From assembly GCA_030145385.1 (NCBI GenBank), contig JAQYVU010000016.1:1-58132 (forward strand): a stretch of 58,132 bases of DNA. Reading direction: 5' to 3'. Position 1 is the first letter of the stretch. Each line of letters begins with the position of its first letter. This document shows positions 44,448 to 52,839 of this stretch, piece by piece. The notes under the pieces are model-generated. The model was not told the DNA's origin. It made no database searches and saw only the letters and a program-made list of their open reading frames with translations. This stretch comes from Desulfococcaceae bacterium (GTDB taxonomy: Bacteria > Desulfobacterota > Desulfobacteria > Desulfobacterales > Desulfosalsimonadaceae). Both the position numbers and the translations under genes were made by a program.

Positions 44448-44478
44448 AATATAATCATATCATATATGACTTTGTCAA
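44448..44478 (-). promoter_or_regulatory. Promoter of the rpmH cluster
   Basis: Perfect TTGACA (44478-44473) and TATATT (44453-44448), spacer 19 bp, in an AT-rich gap about 170 bp upstream of rpmH. Other -10 alignments within TATGATTATATT are possible. Confidence 0.5.
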
Positions 44479-44505
44479 GGTCAAAAGTTTGATCCGGTGT
44501 TTACA

Positions 44506-46059
44506 TTATTCCAGATAAACTTCTATAATATTAAATTCCTCAATATGAAACTCGTCAACCGGGTAAATGACAACCTGACGCTGGAGATGTTTTTCCAAAG
44601 AGATAATAATATCATTTGCTTCTCCCAGCAAAAGATCGGCAATTTCCGGATGCACGCGAAGGCTGATTTTTTCACCCCGCACATCATGCGAAAGCCTCAG
44701 AACTTCCCGGTAAATATTGTTGCAGATGGTCTGTTTTGACAAAAGCATCCCTTCACCGTCACAATAGAAACAGGGCTCGCAGAGCATGCGATTAAGCGAC
44801 CTGACCACACGCTTACGGGTCATTTGAACCAGTCCCATGTCCGATATCGGCAACACATTTGTTTTGGACTTGTCCTTTTTCAATGCCTCGATCAATAAAT
44901 TATATACCTTTTCCTGGTTTGATTTTCTTTCCATATCGATAAAATCGATAATAATGATCCCCCCCAGGTTTCTAAGTCTTATCTGATAGGCAATCTCCTT
45001 GACGGCTTCAAGATTTGTTTTTAATATCGTTTCTTCAAAATTGTGCTTGCCGACATAACGGCCGGTATTTACATCAATGGCAATCAGCGCTTCAGTTATT
45101 TCAATAATAATATAACCGCCGCACTTCAGCCACACCTTTTTCTTCAAAGCTCGGCCAATATCGACTTCCAGGTTGTGGGCATCGAAAATGGGCTCAGGAC
45201 CTTCATAAAGCGTCACGGAGCCCTTTAGTCTCGGCATAAATTTTTCTATAAACGACAGCACGGATTTGTGTACCGCAACAGAATCAATGGTAACTTTATC
45301 CGCATCATGGGTCAGCAGATCCCGGACACTCCGCAAAGTCACCGTCAATTCCTGATGTAATAGCGCCGGCGGGGAAGCGGTGCGGAAAGTTTCCTGAATA
45401 TCCGACCACAAGTTTGCCAGAAATTCCATTTCCTTGAGTATTTTATCTTCGGTCAGTCCTTCGCCGGCCGTGCGTACAATATAACCGTAGTTCTGGGTCC
45501 TTAAAGAAAGCACCAGGTCTTTTAATCGCAGCCGTTCTTCTTCATCGTTAATTCTCCGGGATATTCCGATATGATCAACTGTGGGCATCAGGACCAGAAA
45601 ACGCCCGGGAATCGATATATAGGATGTCAGACGGGCACCTTTGCTCCCAATCGGCGACCGGGCAACCTGAACCAGCACGTCCTGGCCTTCGGAAAGAAGC
45701 GTTTCAATAGATGCTTTGCTTTTGGGTTTTGAAATCTCTTTTTCACTGACAACTTCTTCAGGCTGCAAAGCGGCATCGTCTTCTTCTTCTTTGTTGGACA
45801 AATAAACATGCTCCAGATAACCGTTTGTCCTCCCGTCGATCACGTCATCCACATATATAAACGCCGCCTGGTTCAGCCCGATATTTACAAACGCCGCCTG
45901 CATCCCCGGCAGAACCCGCTGAACGCGGCCTTTGTAAATATTGCCCGAAATATTTGATTCATCACTGCGCTCCACATACAACTCGACAATGGTGCCGTCT
46001 TCTAACAGCGCCACCCGTATTTCCGGGCCAATCGCATTGATGATAAGTTCTCTATACAT
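44506..46059 (-). CDS. rng: Ribonuclease G/E family endoribonuclease
   Basis: 517 residues from the ATG at 46059 (MYRELIINAIGPEIRVALLE); a TTG two codons upstream is closer to the AAAGG ribosome site. The S1 domain (about 35-130) has GNIYKGRVQRVLPGMQAAFVN split by a short acidic insert. The catalytic metal-binding residues are in ALIAIDVNTGRYVG and GGIIIIDFIDM. The zinc link appears as CEPCFYCDGEG. RNase G type enzymes process rRNA 5' ends and degrade mRNA. No long C-terminal scaffold, so RNase G rather than RNase E. The TIGR03960-type radical SAM gene lies just upstream (70 bp), a common pairing. Confidence 0.93.
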   Translation of the reverse strand: MYRELIINAIGPEIRVALLEDGTIVELYVERSDESNISGNIYKGRVQRVLPGMQAAFVNIGLNQAAFIYVDDVIDGRTNGYLEHVYLSNKEEEDDAALQPEEVVSEKEISKPKSKASIETLLSEGQDVLVQVARSPIGSKGARLTSYISIPGRFLVLMPTVDHIGISRRINDEEERLRLKDLVLSLRTQNYGYIVRTAGEGLTEDKILKEMEFLANLWSDIQETFRTASPPALLHQELTVTLRSVRDLLTHDADKVTIDSVAVHKSVLSFIEKFMPRLKGSVTLYEGPEPIFDAHNLEVDIGRALKKKVWLKCGGYIIIEITEALIAIDVNTGRYVGKHNFEETILKTNLEAVKEIAYQIRLRNLGGIIIIDFIDMERKSNQEKVYNLLIEALKKDKSKTNVLPISDMGLVQMTRKRVVRSLNRMLCEPCFYCDGEGMLLSKQTICNNIYREVLRLSHDVRGEKISLRVHPEIADLLLGEANDIIISLEKHLQRQVVIYPVDEFHIEEFNIIEVYLE

Positions 46060-46129
46060 ACACAAATAACCTTTATATTGTTTTTTCTAATTACCTAAAA
46101 CATATGTTAATCACCGGAAACAAATACTG

Positions 46130-48658
46130 TCAACATTCCGGTGTATCTTTTTGTTTTTCTTTTAAAAATTCAGCGCAAAGAATCGTTGTATCGGAAAACT
46201 GAAAAACCGATTTAATCACATCTGCAGGCCGAACCGACTTGCCCTCCACCATCTTTAACTGCATCTTCAGCGTTACCGGGCTCAATCGTTTCAGGTTTAA
46301 CACGATCTCTTTTAAGTCAATCTGCTTTTTTCGACCCTTTTTTGTCGTCCGAGTCACAAACCATTCAGCCGTTTCATTAAATGCCGTTATTTTTTGATCC
46401 TCAAACGCTTCTTCCGTGACCGTCACTGTGTAATCAGCAGTTTCAGACAATTTCGGGCGTTTATTGGCAGGAATATTGCTGCAGCCGGTCACTAAAAGTC
46501 CTTCCGGCAGCTGACTGTTCATCGATGAAACGATATCTTCACAGTTCGCAGATTCCCTGAGCATAATATAAAAAGACTCTTCTTCACTTTCCATTCCCAC
46601 TGACAACGGGTTGTGAAATGACATTTTCGGCTTGGGATGAAACCCCTGGGTAAACTTGGTTTTGAGGCCGGCCCGCCGGATGGCCCGGGAAAAGATATTG
46701 ACCATTTCAAGGTGACCAAAAAACTTTGCAGCGCCGGTTTTGGAATAAAAAATTTCAAACCGTACGTCCTGGCTTGGAACAGGATGCCTGACACCACTAT
46801 TTGAAAAAAGAGCGGATGTTTTTTCCGGGGCAAAGCACACCGGCTTTATTTTGTCAAAATCACAGACACCGCAACCCTGACAATCACCGGAACGGCAGTC
46901 TGGTAAGGAGGTTTCCGTCAATGCATTTTCATATTCGGAAATTAAAAATTCTCTGGATACCCCCGTATCAATGTGATCCCACGGCAGCGGTTCATCGGTT
47001 GAACGAATTCGGGTCGTATAATAATTTATATCAACCCCAGCCTCATGGATTGCTGTTTCCCACAACGGATAATCAAACCGGTCCGACCAGCCGTCAAAGC
47101 AGCATCCTTTGCGGTAAGCAATTTCCAGCAAACGGCTTAAACGCCTGTCGCCCCGCGCCCAGAGGCCTTCCAAAATACTCAGCTCCGGCTTCTGCCATTT
47201 AAATTCAACACCCGGCATCTTCAACTGCCGTTTCAGATCAAAAATTATTTTTTTGGATTCTTCCAAAGAAATCTGCGGTGACCATTGAAAGGGAACATGC
47301 GGTTTGGGGATAAACGTGCCGATACTGACATTGATATTCGGCCGGCGGCCCTCGGATTTTAATTTTTGACGAATTCTCTTGACCAGGTCTACAATGGCAA
47401 GCCGGTCCGCGTCTGTTTCCGTAGGCATTCCGATCATAAAATAAAATTTGATCAGCTTCCACCCCAGTTCAAACGCACTGGATACGGTATCAAAAATTTC
47501 CTGTTCCGTGATGTTTTTATTAATCACTGCCCGGAGGCGGTCACTCCCGGCTTCCGGTGCAATGGTAAACCCGGTTTTGCGGACCTGCTTGACCAGGTTC
47601 ATGATTTCAGGCGTTAGGGTGCCCGCACGAAACGAAGGAAAAGAAAGTGCAATGTTTTCAGATGAATAGCAATTAAACAAACCCTGCATCAGAGCTGACA
47701 GACTGCCGTAATCGCCGGTACTCAGGGAAAGCAGGGAAATGTCCTCATACCCGGTGGCAGCAATCGATTTTTCCGTCAAATCCATAAGATTTTCCACGGA
47801 CCGTTCCCGAACCGGCCGGTAAATCATGCCGGCCTGACAGAAACGGCAGCCCCGGGTGCACCCCCGGGCGACCTCAAGACGGAGCCGGTCATGAACAGGA
47901 CGACCGTAAGCAACCACCGGGGAGTCCGGAAATGCTGCTTGATCAAGATCCGCCACAATCGCCCGGCGAACCCGCCTGTAATCGTCGAATTTTGGCTGAA
48001 TTTCTTTAAAATCAGGCCCGTCATAGACCGGCTGAAAAAAAGAAGGGACATACACCCCCTCAATGTTCGCCCAGTCTTTTAACAGGCTGTTTTTATCGCC
48101 CCCCCCGCCGTCTTTCCACTTCATCCAGGCTTGGGCCATCTCCACAATCACCGATTCCCCGTCTCCGATCACCATGGCATCAAAAAAATCCGCCACGGGT
48201 TCCGGATTTACCGTGCATGGACCGCCGGCAATAATCATCGGATGGGAATCACCACGGTCGGACGAATAAAACGGAATACCGGCCAAATCCAGCATCATCA
48301 GGACATTGGTATAATTCATCTCATACAAAAGAGAAAACCCGATGATGTCAAACCCGGATAACGGCGTACCGGTTTCAAGAGAACTTAAGGAAACCCCTGC
48401 GGATTTCATGTGTGCCGCTAAATCCGAACCTGGCGCGTAGACACGCTCTGCGGCAATATGAGTCTGTTCATTTAAAATATGATACAGAATTTGCAGTCCA
48501 AAATGCGACATCCCTATTTCATACAAATCAGGAAACGCAAGAGCGATGTGAAGACTGATACTTTCTATATCTTTTTTAACTGAATTTTTCTCATTACCCA
48601 GATACCGGCTCGGTTTTTCAATCAGCGGCAGTATATCTTTTAAACTTTGGTTTTTCAT
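46130..48658 (-). CDS. Radical SAM protein fused to a DUF2344 domain (TIGR03960/TIGR03936 type)
   Basis: 842 residues. The N-terminal part has a B12-binding-like fold region (ALAFPDLYEIGMSHFGLQIL), then the radical SAM domain with cluster motif ARGCTRGCRFCQAG (CxxxCxxC) and TGYEDISLLSLSTGDYGSL. A short Cys-rich joint (CRSGDCQGCGVCDF, about 605-618) leads to the DUF2344 domain (RFEIFYSKTGAAKFFGHLEM, FTQGFHPKPKMSF). The substrate is not known; the frequent neighbourhood with rng and ribosomal protein genes suggests RNA or ribosome modification. Fusion of both modules in one protein is usual in this lineage. Confidence 0.9.
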   Translation of the reverse strand: MKNQSLKDILPLIEKPSRYLGNEKNSVKKDIESISLHIALAFPDLYEIGMSHFGLQILYHILNEQTHIAAERVYAPGSDLAAHMKSAGVSLSSLETGTPLSGFDIIGFSLLYEMNYTNVLMMLDLAGIPFYSSDRGDSHPMIIAGGPCTVNPEPVADFFDAMVIGDGESVIVEMAQAWMKWKDGGGGDKNSLLKDWANIEGVYVPSFFQPVYDGPDFKEIQPKFDDYRRVRRAIVADLDQAAFPDSPVVAYGRPVHDRLRLEVARGCTRGCRFCQAGMIYRPVRERSVENLMDLTEKSIAATGYEDISLLSLSTGDYGSLSALMQGLFNCYSSENIALSFPSFRAGTLTPEIMNLVKQVRKTGFTIAPEAGSDRLRAVINKNITEQEIFDTVSSAFELGWKLIKFYFMIGMPTETDADRLAIVDLVKRIRQKLKSEGRRPNINVSIGTFIPKPHVPFQWSPQISLEESKKIIFDLKRQLKMPGVEFKWQKPELSILEGLWARGDRRLSRLLEIAYRKGCCFDGWSDRFDYPLWETAIHEAGVDINYYTTRIRSTDEPLPWDHIDTGVSREFLISEYENALTETSLPDCRSGDCQGCGVCDFDKIKPVCFAPEKTSALFSNSGVRHPVPSQDVRFEIFYSKTGAAKFFGHLEMVNIFSRAIRRAGLKTKFTQGFHPKPKMSFHNPLSVGMESEEESFYIMLRESANCEDIVSSMNSQLPEGLLVTGCSNIPANKRPKLSETADYTVTVTEEAFEDQKITAFNETAEWFVTRTTKKGRKKQIDLKEIVLNLKRLSPVTLKMQLKMVEGKSVRPADVIKSVFQFSDTTILCAEFLKEKQKDTPEC

Positions 48659-48681
48659 AATTAGATACCGCCCGGCCGATT

Positions 48682-49443
48682 TTATGCCATACTGGCCTGA
48701 ACAAACTCAAGAACCTGGCGAACGTCCTCTTTGAAAAAGATATCCATCCCCTCATGCCAGTTTTCCTCTTTGAGTTTCTTTTCAATGCGTCTTGCCGTAT
48801 CCATTCTCAGCAGATTCTTCATGCGGATAAACGGTCGGTTGGGCGTATCAATCCAACCCGTGACCACCTGTTTGGCCCGATCGATCAACTGGTCTTCTGC
48901 AACCACTTCATCAACCAGCTTCATTTCTTTTGCTTTTTCAACCCCCACCATTTCACCGAAATACATGACATCCCGGAACTTTAAATTACTGTCAAACCCA
49001 AAGCGCATGACTTCATGTTGGGCAATGGTCAGAGGCAGGCCGATTTTGACTTCCGACATACCGATTTTGATTTTCGGATGATCTTTGACAATCCGGTAAT
49101 CCGCAGCCATGGAATAAATCAGTCCGGCAGCGGCGCAATGGCCGTTAATGGCGGAAACAACCGGTTTTTCACAGGTAAACAGCGACAACAGGACCTGTTC
49201 TTCCATTTCAAAAAAATCAATGGCTTCTTTCTGGTCCTTGAAATTTATAAAAATCGGAAGATCAAAACCGCTGGAAAAAAACCGGCCGTCACCGGTTAAA
49301 ACAATTCCCTTGGTCGTCGGGGTGGCATTGACTTCATCAATGATCTCTTTAAGCCGCAAAAGCATTTCCTTGTTAAACGGATTGGTTTTTCCGTTTTTCA
49401 ACGTCACGATCTTGATATCGTCCTGGATGGTTTCCTCAAACAT
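48682..49443 (-). CDS. Enoyl-CoA hydratase/isomerase family protein
   Basis: 253 residues, crotonase fold. Oxyanion-hole segments FFSSGFDLPIF and INGHCAAAGLIYSMAADYR are present, and the acid/base region reads KIGMSEVKIGLPL. It would hydrate or isomerise an enoyl-CoA. GFDL and the GLPLTIAQHEVMRF segment differ from classic FadB/EchA, so an isomerase or a specialised hydratase is possible. GAGGAGAAGC precedes the ATG. Monocistronic, between the radical SAM gene and the divergent dapL. Confidence 0.87.
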   Translation of the reverse strand: MFEETIQDDIKIVTLKNGKTNPFNKEMLLRLKEIIDEVNATPTTKGIVLTGDGRFFSSGFDLPIFINFKDQKEAIDFFEMEEQVLLSLFTCEKPVVSAINGHCAAAGLIYSMAADYRIVKDHPKIKIGMSEVKIGLPLTIAQHEVMRFGFDSNLKFRDVMYFGEMVGVEKAKEMKLVDEVVAEDQLIDRAKQVVTGWIDTPNRPFIRMKNLLRMDTARRIEKKLKEENWHEGMDIFFKEDVRQVLEFVQASMA

Positions 49444-49623
49444 TTGCTTCTCCTCAATATTAAAATAATTTAAAAATTAATTAAAATTTATAGAATTCCA
49501 TCAGTTTATGTAATATTTAAGTGTTGTGTCAAGGGATGAATGCCGGTAATGAAAAAAGTCTGATTCCGCTGCTTTCAAACTTCGAATTATTTTTATTTTC
49601 CGGCCCATACATATCCACATGGA

Positions 49624-49652
49624 TTGACACGTGTTTGTCATTTTATTATAAA
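49624..49652 (+). promoter_or_regulatory. Sigma-70 promoter of dapL
   Basis: TTGACA (49624-49629), a 17-bp spacer and TATAAA (49647-49652), about 75 bp before the dapL ATG. TGACA/TGTCA arms at 49625-49640 form a small inverted repeat over the -35 box that could be an operator. Confidence 0.8.
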
Positions 49653-49729
49653 CGCAGTTATTATCAAACTGAACAACCCATACGGCAGATACTTTTTATA
49701 AATTACTTATATAATAAAAGAGGCAGGTT

Positions 49730-50953
49730 ATGATCAGGATCAATGAAAACTATCTAAAACTTCAGGCATCGTATCTTTTTTCCACCATTGCAAAACGCGT
49801 CAATGAATTTCAAAACCAAAATCCGGACACTGAAATCATCAAACTCGGCATTGGCGATGCCACCCGGGGGCTTCCTGCGGCGTGTGTTGAGGCCTTTCAC
49901 ACATCTGTGGATGAAATGGCGGCTGACGCCACCTTCCGGGGATATGGACCGGAACAGGGATATCCGTTTTTAAGGGAAAAAATCGCGGAAAATGATTTTC
50001 AGGCCAGAGGCGTGGACATATCTGCGGATGAAATTTTCATCAGCGACGGGGCGAAGTGCGATACGGGAAATTTTCAGGAAATTCTGTCAGCCGACATCAC
50101 CTTTGCTGTTCCGGATCCGGTATACCCGGTGTATGTGGACACCAATGTCATGGCCGGTCGTACCGGTAATTTTGAAAACGATCGATTCCAGAATATTGTT
50201 TACTTAGAATGCACCAGGGACAATAATTTTATTCCCGATCTTCCGAAAAAACCCGTGGACCTGATTTACCTGTGCTTTCCCAACAACCCCACCGGTGCCA
50301 CCATTTCAAAAGCAGAACTGGCAAAATGGGTCGACTATGCCCGGGTGAACAAATCCCTGATTTTGTTTGACGCGGCCTACGAAGCATTTATCCGGGATGA
50401 TGAAATCCCGCATTCCATTTATGAAGTGGACGGCGCAAAAGAAGTAGCAGTGGAATTTAGAAGTTTTTCCAAAACTGCCGGCTTTACCGGCACCCGGTGT
50501 GCGTTTACGGTGGTGCCCAGGCAATGCATGGCTTATGACAGCCAGGGTAATCAACAAAGCCTTCACGCACTCTGGAACCGACGGCATTGCACCAAATTCA
50601 ACGGGGTGTCTTATCCGGTTCAGCGGGCAGCAGAAGCGGTTTATAGTGATGCCGGCAAACTGCAGGTCAAAAGCATTATTGCCGATTATATGAAAAATGC
50701 CGACCTGATTCGAAAAGAGATGGATGCCCTGGGGCTTTCCTATGTGGGCGGAGAGAACTCCCCGTATATCTGGATTGATGCCAAAGGCAACTCATGGGAT
50801 ATGTTTGACAACCTGTTAAACAACGCCGGGGTGGTTTGTACGCCGGGCGCTGGTTTCGGGACCTGCGGTGATCAGTATATTCGTCTTTCAGCGTTTAACA
50901 GTTATGAGAATGTGGAAAAGGCGATGAAACGGATTCGGGAGTCGTTGAAGTAG
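49730..50953 (+). CDS. dapL: LL-diaminopimelate aminotransferase
   Basis: 407 residues. DapL-specific segments: [61 protein letters not shown] and the PLP lysine in [14 protein letters not shown]. The enzyme converts tetrahydrodipicolinate straight to LL-diaminopimelate, bypassing the acylated intermediates; the product feeds peptidoglycan and, through the LysA-like enzyme of this window, lysine. Its own promoter and a strong terminator make it a single-gene unit. AGGCAGG is a moderate ribosome site. Confidence 0.96.
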   Translation: MIRINENYLKLQASYLFSTIAKRVNEFQNQNPDTEIIKLGIGDATRGLPAACVEAFHTSVDEMAADATFRGYGPEQGYPFLREKIAENDFQARGVDISADEIFISDGAKCDTGNFQEILSADITFAVPDPVYPVYVDTNVMAGRTGNFENDRFQNIVYLECTRDNNFIPDLPKKPVDLIYLCFPNNPTGATISKAELAKWVDYARVNKSLILFDAAYEAFIRDDEIPHSIYEVDGAKEVAVEFRSFSKTAGFTGTRCAFTVVPRQCMAYDSQGNQQSLHALWNRRHCTKFNGVSYPVQRAAEAVYSDAGKLQVKSIIADYMKNADLIRKEMDALGLSYVGGENSPYIWIDAKGNSWDMFDNLLNNAGVVCTPGAGFGTCGDQYIRLSAFNSYENVEKAMKRIRESLK

Positions 50954-50984
50954 TTTCTTTCCGGGTTATTTGATACTTAATTTT

Positions 50985-51027
50985 AAAAGCTGCGTGTGAT
51001 GACAAGTTATCATACGCAGCTTTTTTT
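50985..51027 (+). terminator. Intrinsic terminator after dapL
   Basis: Stem AAAAGCTGCGTgTGAT / ATCATACGCAGCTTTT with a short loop and seven T. It lies 32 bp beyond the dapL stop and marks the border of the conserved part and the accessory island. Confidence 0.9.
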
Positions 51028-51078
51028 ATGGGAAAAAAACAATTTAACACATTGATCACTCATGACCTGAATATATAC

Positions 51079-51343
51079 AAATTTACTTTATAATCGAAAT
51101 ATTATCTTCTACTTTTCTTGGCGGGCAAGAAAAGTAGCAAAAGAAACCCGCCCTGCAACACTTTTCCCTCGATCCACAGCTTTCCATGGCGGGATCAAAA
51201 ACTCGCTGATTATTACAGAATCCCTGATACTTAGACTTTTATTCCGATTTTCTTCATTCAAAAAAGTTGCTTTTACACCGCTCAAACAATTTGCTCCCTT
51301 CGTCCATGGAAACCAGTGTCTCTCAGTCGTGTTGCAATGGGAG
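51079..51343 (+). repeat. Dispersed repeat element, left copy
   Basis: About 265 bp. The left arm (51079-51197) has an 11-bp perfect stem CTACTTTTCTT/AAGAAAAGTAG around a 7-nt loop (51109-51137), then CAAAAGAAACC, ACACTTTTCCCTCGATCCAC and TTTCCATGGCGGGATCA. The right arm (51281-51343) reads CAAACAATTTGCTCCCTT, TCCATGGAAACCAG and GTCGTGTTGCAATGGGAG. TGCAACAC...TTTCCATGG and CCATGGAAA...GTGTTGCA are inverted to each other, so the core folds on itself. The middle (about 83 bp) is not shared with the right copy. Open frames through it are not genes. Confidence 0.85.
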
Positions 51344-51386
51344 TCGCACCGGCTAAAATTCTTAAACATATCGTTATTATTATAGT

Positions 51387-51415
51387 TTGACAGTCAGCAA
51401 TAAAAAAATTAAAAT
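51387..51415 (+). promoter_or_regulatory. Sigma-70 promoter of the KAP-NACHT operon
   Basis: TTGACA (51387-51392), 17-bp spacer, TAAAAT (51410-51415). It lies between the left repeat and the KAP gene, about 75 bp before its start. Confidence 0.75.
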
Positions 51416-51489
51416 ATCCAGACTCTTTTTGGTTAAAACACTTTGATTCAGGTAGTTTTCAGCTCAAACGCTTTCTGGAGGATTACAAC

Positions 51490-52839
51490 TTGGCTGACTT
51501 AACGCTGTTAAATGATGAATGGACGTTGGATGATTTTATTGACCATGCAGAACAAGTTAAAGCTGTCGCTGAGGTCATTTCAAACTGTAAACCTCCTTAT
51601 ACAATTGGAATTCATGGTGATTGGGGGGCGGGGAAAACCAGTTTTCTTCGCAAGCTTCATTTGTGTTTGACCGGGAAGGAGTGTGGTTACGATAATGCCG
51701 AAACAACTTGCAAAAAGCTGTGGGGAGATGAAAGTCGCCCCTTTAAAGATATAGAAACTATATGGTTTGACGCCTGGAGGTATCAATTTGAATCAAACCC
51801 CATTGTGGCCTTGTTAAACGAAATACGCTCACACTTCACCCTTTCCCGAAAATTTACTAAAAATGCTGAAAAAATACTTTATACATCTTTGATGTCTATC
51901 GAAGGACTGACAAAAAAAATCGGGATTTCTCCGGGACAAATTATGGCAGCCGGAGAAAAATGGGAAAAAGATAACCTGAGCCAGACAATCCCCTCTCAAC
52001 TTGCTAAAGACTTGCTTGAGCAGGCTATTGGCAATTTATTGAAGGGAGGACGTAAAAAAAAGCTGGTTATTTTTGTTGATGATCTGGACCGTTGCATAGG
52101 GAAAGTCGCGTTTCAATTTTTAGAAGCCATAAAAATATATTTATCTCTTTCAAATTGTGTGTTTGTTTTTGGTATGGACGTTCGTCATGTAAGACGTTCG
52201 GTTGCGGCAGAACTCAAAAAAACAATCATTTTACCAGAAGCAGGAAATGATAATCATTTACTTGAAATTTATGCGACAGACTATTTGAGCAAAATATTTC
52301 AGCAGGTCTTTCATCTGTCCCAGAATAACGGTTATCAAAAATATATGGAGAAATTGTTTGTAGCTTCTGATATTGAACACCAGGAGATATGGATTCAACA
52401 TATTATCGATTACCGGATACTTCCGCCAAATCCGAGAAAGATAAAGTCATTTATAAACGGGCTATCTTTTTATCTTAAGCAATTAAAACCGCAACTGGAG
52501 AATCAGGGTCTTGAGTGGGATTATGAACTTGTGCTTATCGTCACCTATTTAAAACATATGGCCAATGATATTTTCCGAATTATATCCTATGAACCGGATT
52601 TCTGGGAAAAACTCGTTGAATTTACCAAAACAGGTGCTAATCAAAATAACTGGGCATTGGAAAAATTTAACCATCCGGAAATTGCAATTCCAGATTCTAA
52701 TTCACCCGTTGGGTTAGAATATATATCATCCTATGCGGACCCCACAGATGAGTCGCTTTTCAGAGCTGCCAAATTAATCCGTGAATGGAGAAACGGGGCT
52801 TCCCCCACTAACGATGAATTCAACCTATATTTTATATAA
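51490..52839 (+). CDS. KAP family P-loop NTPase
   Basis: 449 residues from a TTG start with GGAGGAT six bases before it. Walker A is HGDWGAGKTS (about 42-51), the KAP-specific segment IWFDAWRYQFES follows (91-102), and Walker B is KLVIFVDDLDRC (191-202), then NCVFVFGMD. Unlike many KAP proteins I see no membrane helices between the Walker boxes, so it is probably cytoplasmic. KAP NTPases include PifA of plasmid F, which excludes phage T7, and other defence or signalling proteins. It is coupled to the NACHT gene by a TAATG stop/start overlap. Base composition is AT-rich. Confidence 0.88.
   Translation: MADLTLLNDEWTLDDFIDHAEQVKAVAEVISNCKPPYTIGIHGDWGAGKTSFLRKLHLCLTGKECGYDNAETTCKKLWGDESRPFKDIETIWFDAWRYQFESNPIVALLNEIRSHFTLSRKFTKNAEKILYTSLMSIEGLTKKIGISPGQIMAAGEKWEKDNLSQTIPSQLAKDLLEQAIGNLLKGGRKKKLVIFVDDLDRCIGKVAFQFLEAIKIYLSLSNCVFVFGMDVRHVRRSVAAELKKTIILPEAGNDNHLLEIYATDYLSKIFQQVFHLSQNNGYQKYMEKLFVASDIEHQEIWIQHIIDYRILPPNPRKIKSFINGLSFYLKQLKPQLENQGLEWDYELVLIVTYLKHMANDIFRIISYEPDFWEKLVEFTKTGANQNNWALEKFNHPEIAIPDSNSPVGLEYISSYADPTDESLFRAAKLIREWRNGASPTNDEFNLYFI

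Noticed and set aside
44277-44505. Possible oriC/DnaA-box cluster upstream of rpmH
   Set aside because: The gap is AT-rich and origin-like in context, but no TTATCCACA-type boxes are seen and dnaA is absent.
51109-51369. 86-codon minus-strand frame in the left repeat
   Set aside because: It follows the dispersed repeat (peptide PPWKAVDRGKSVAGRVSFA), which explains it; no ribosome site and the frame is not preserved in the right copy.
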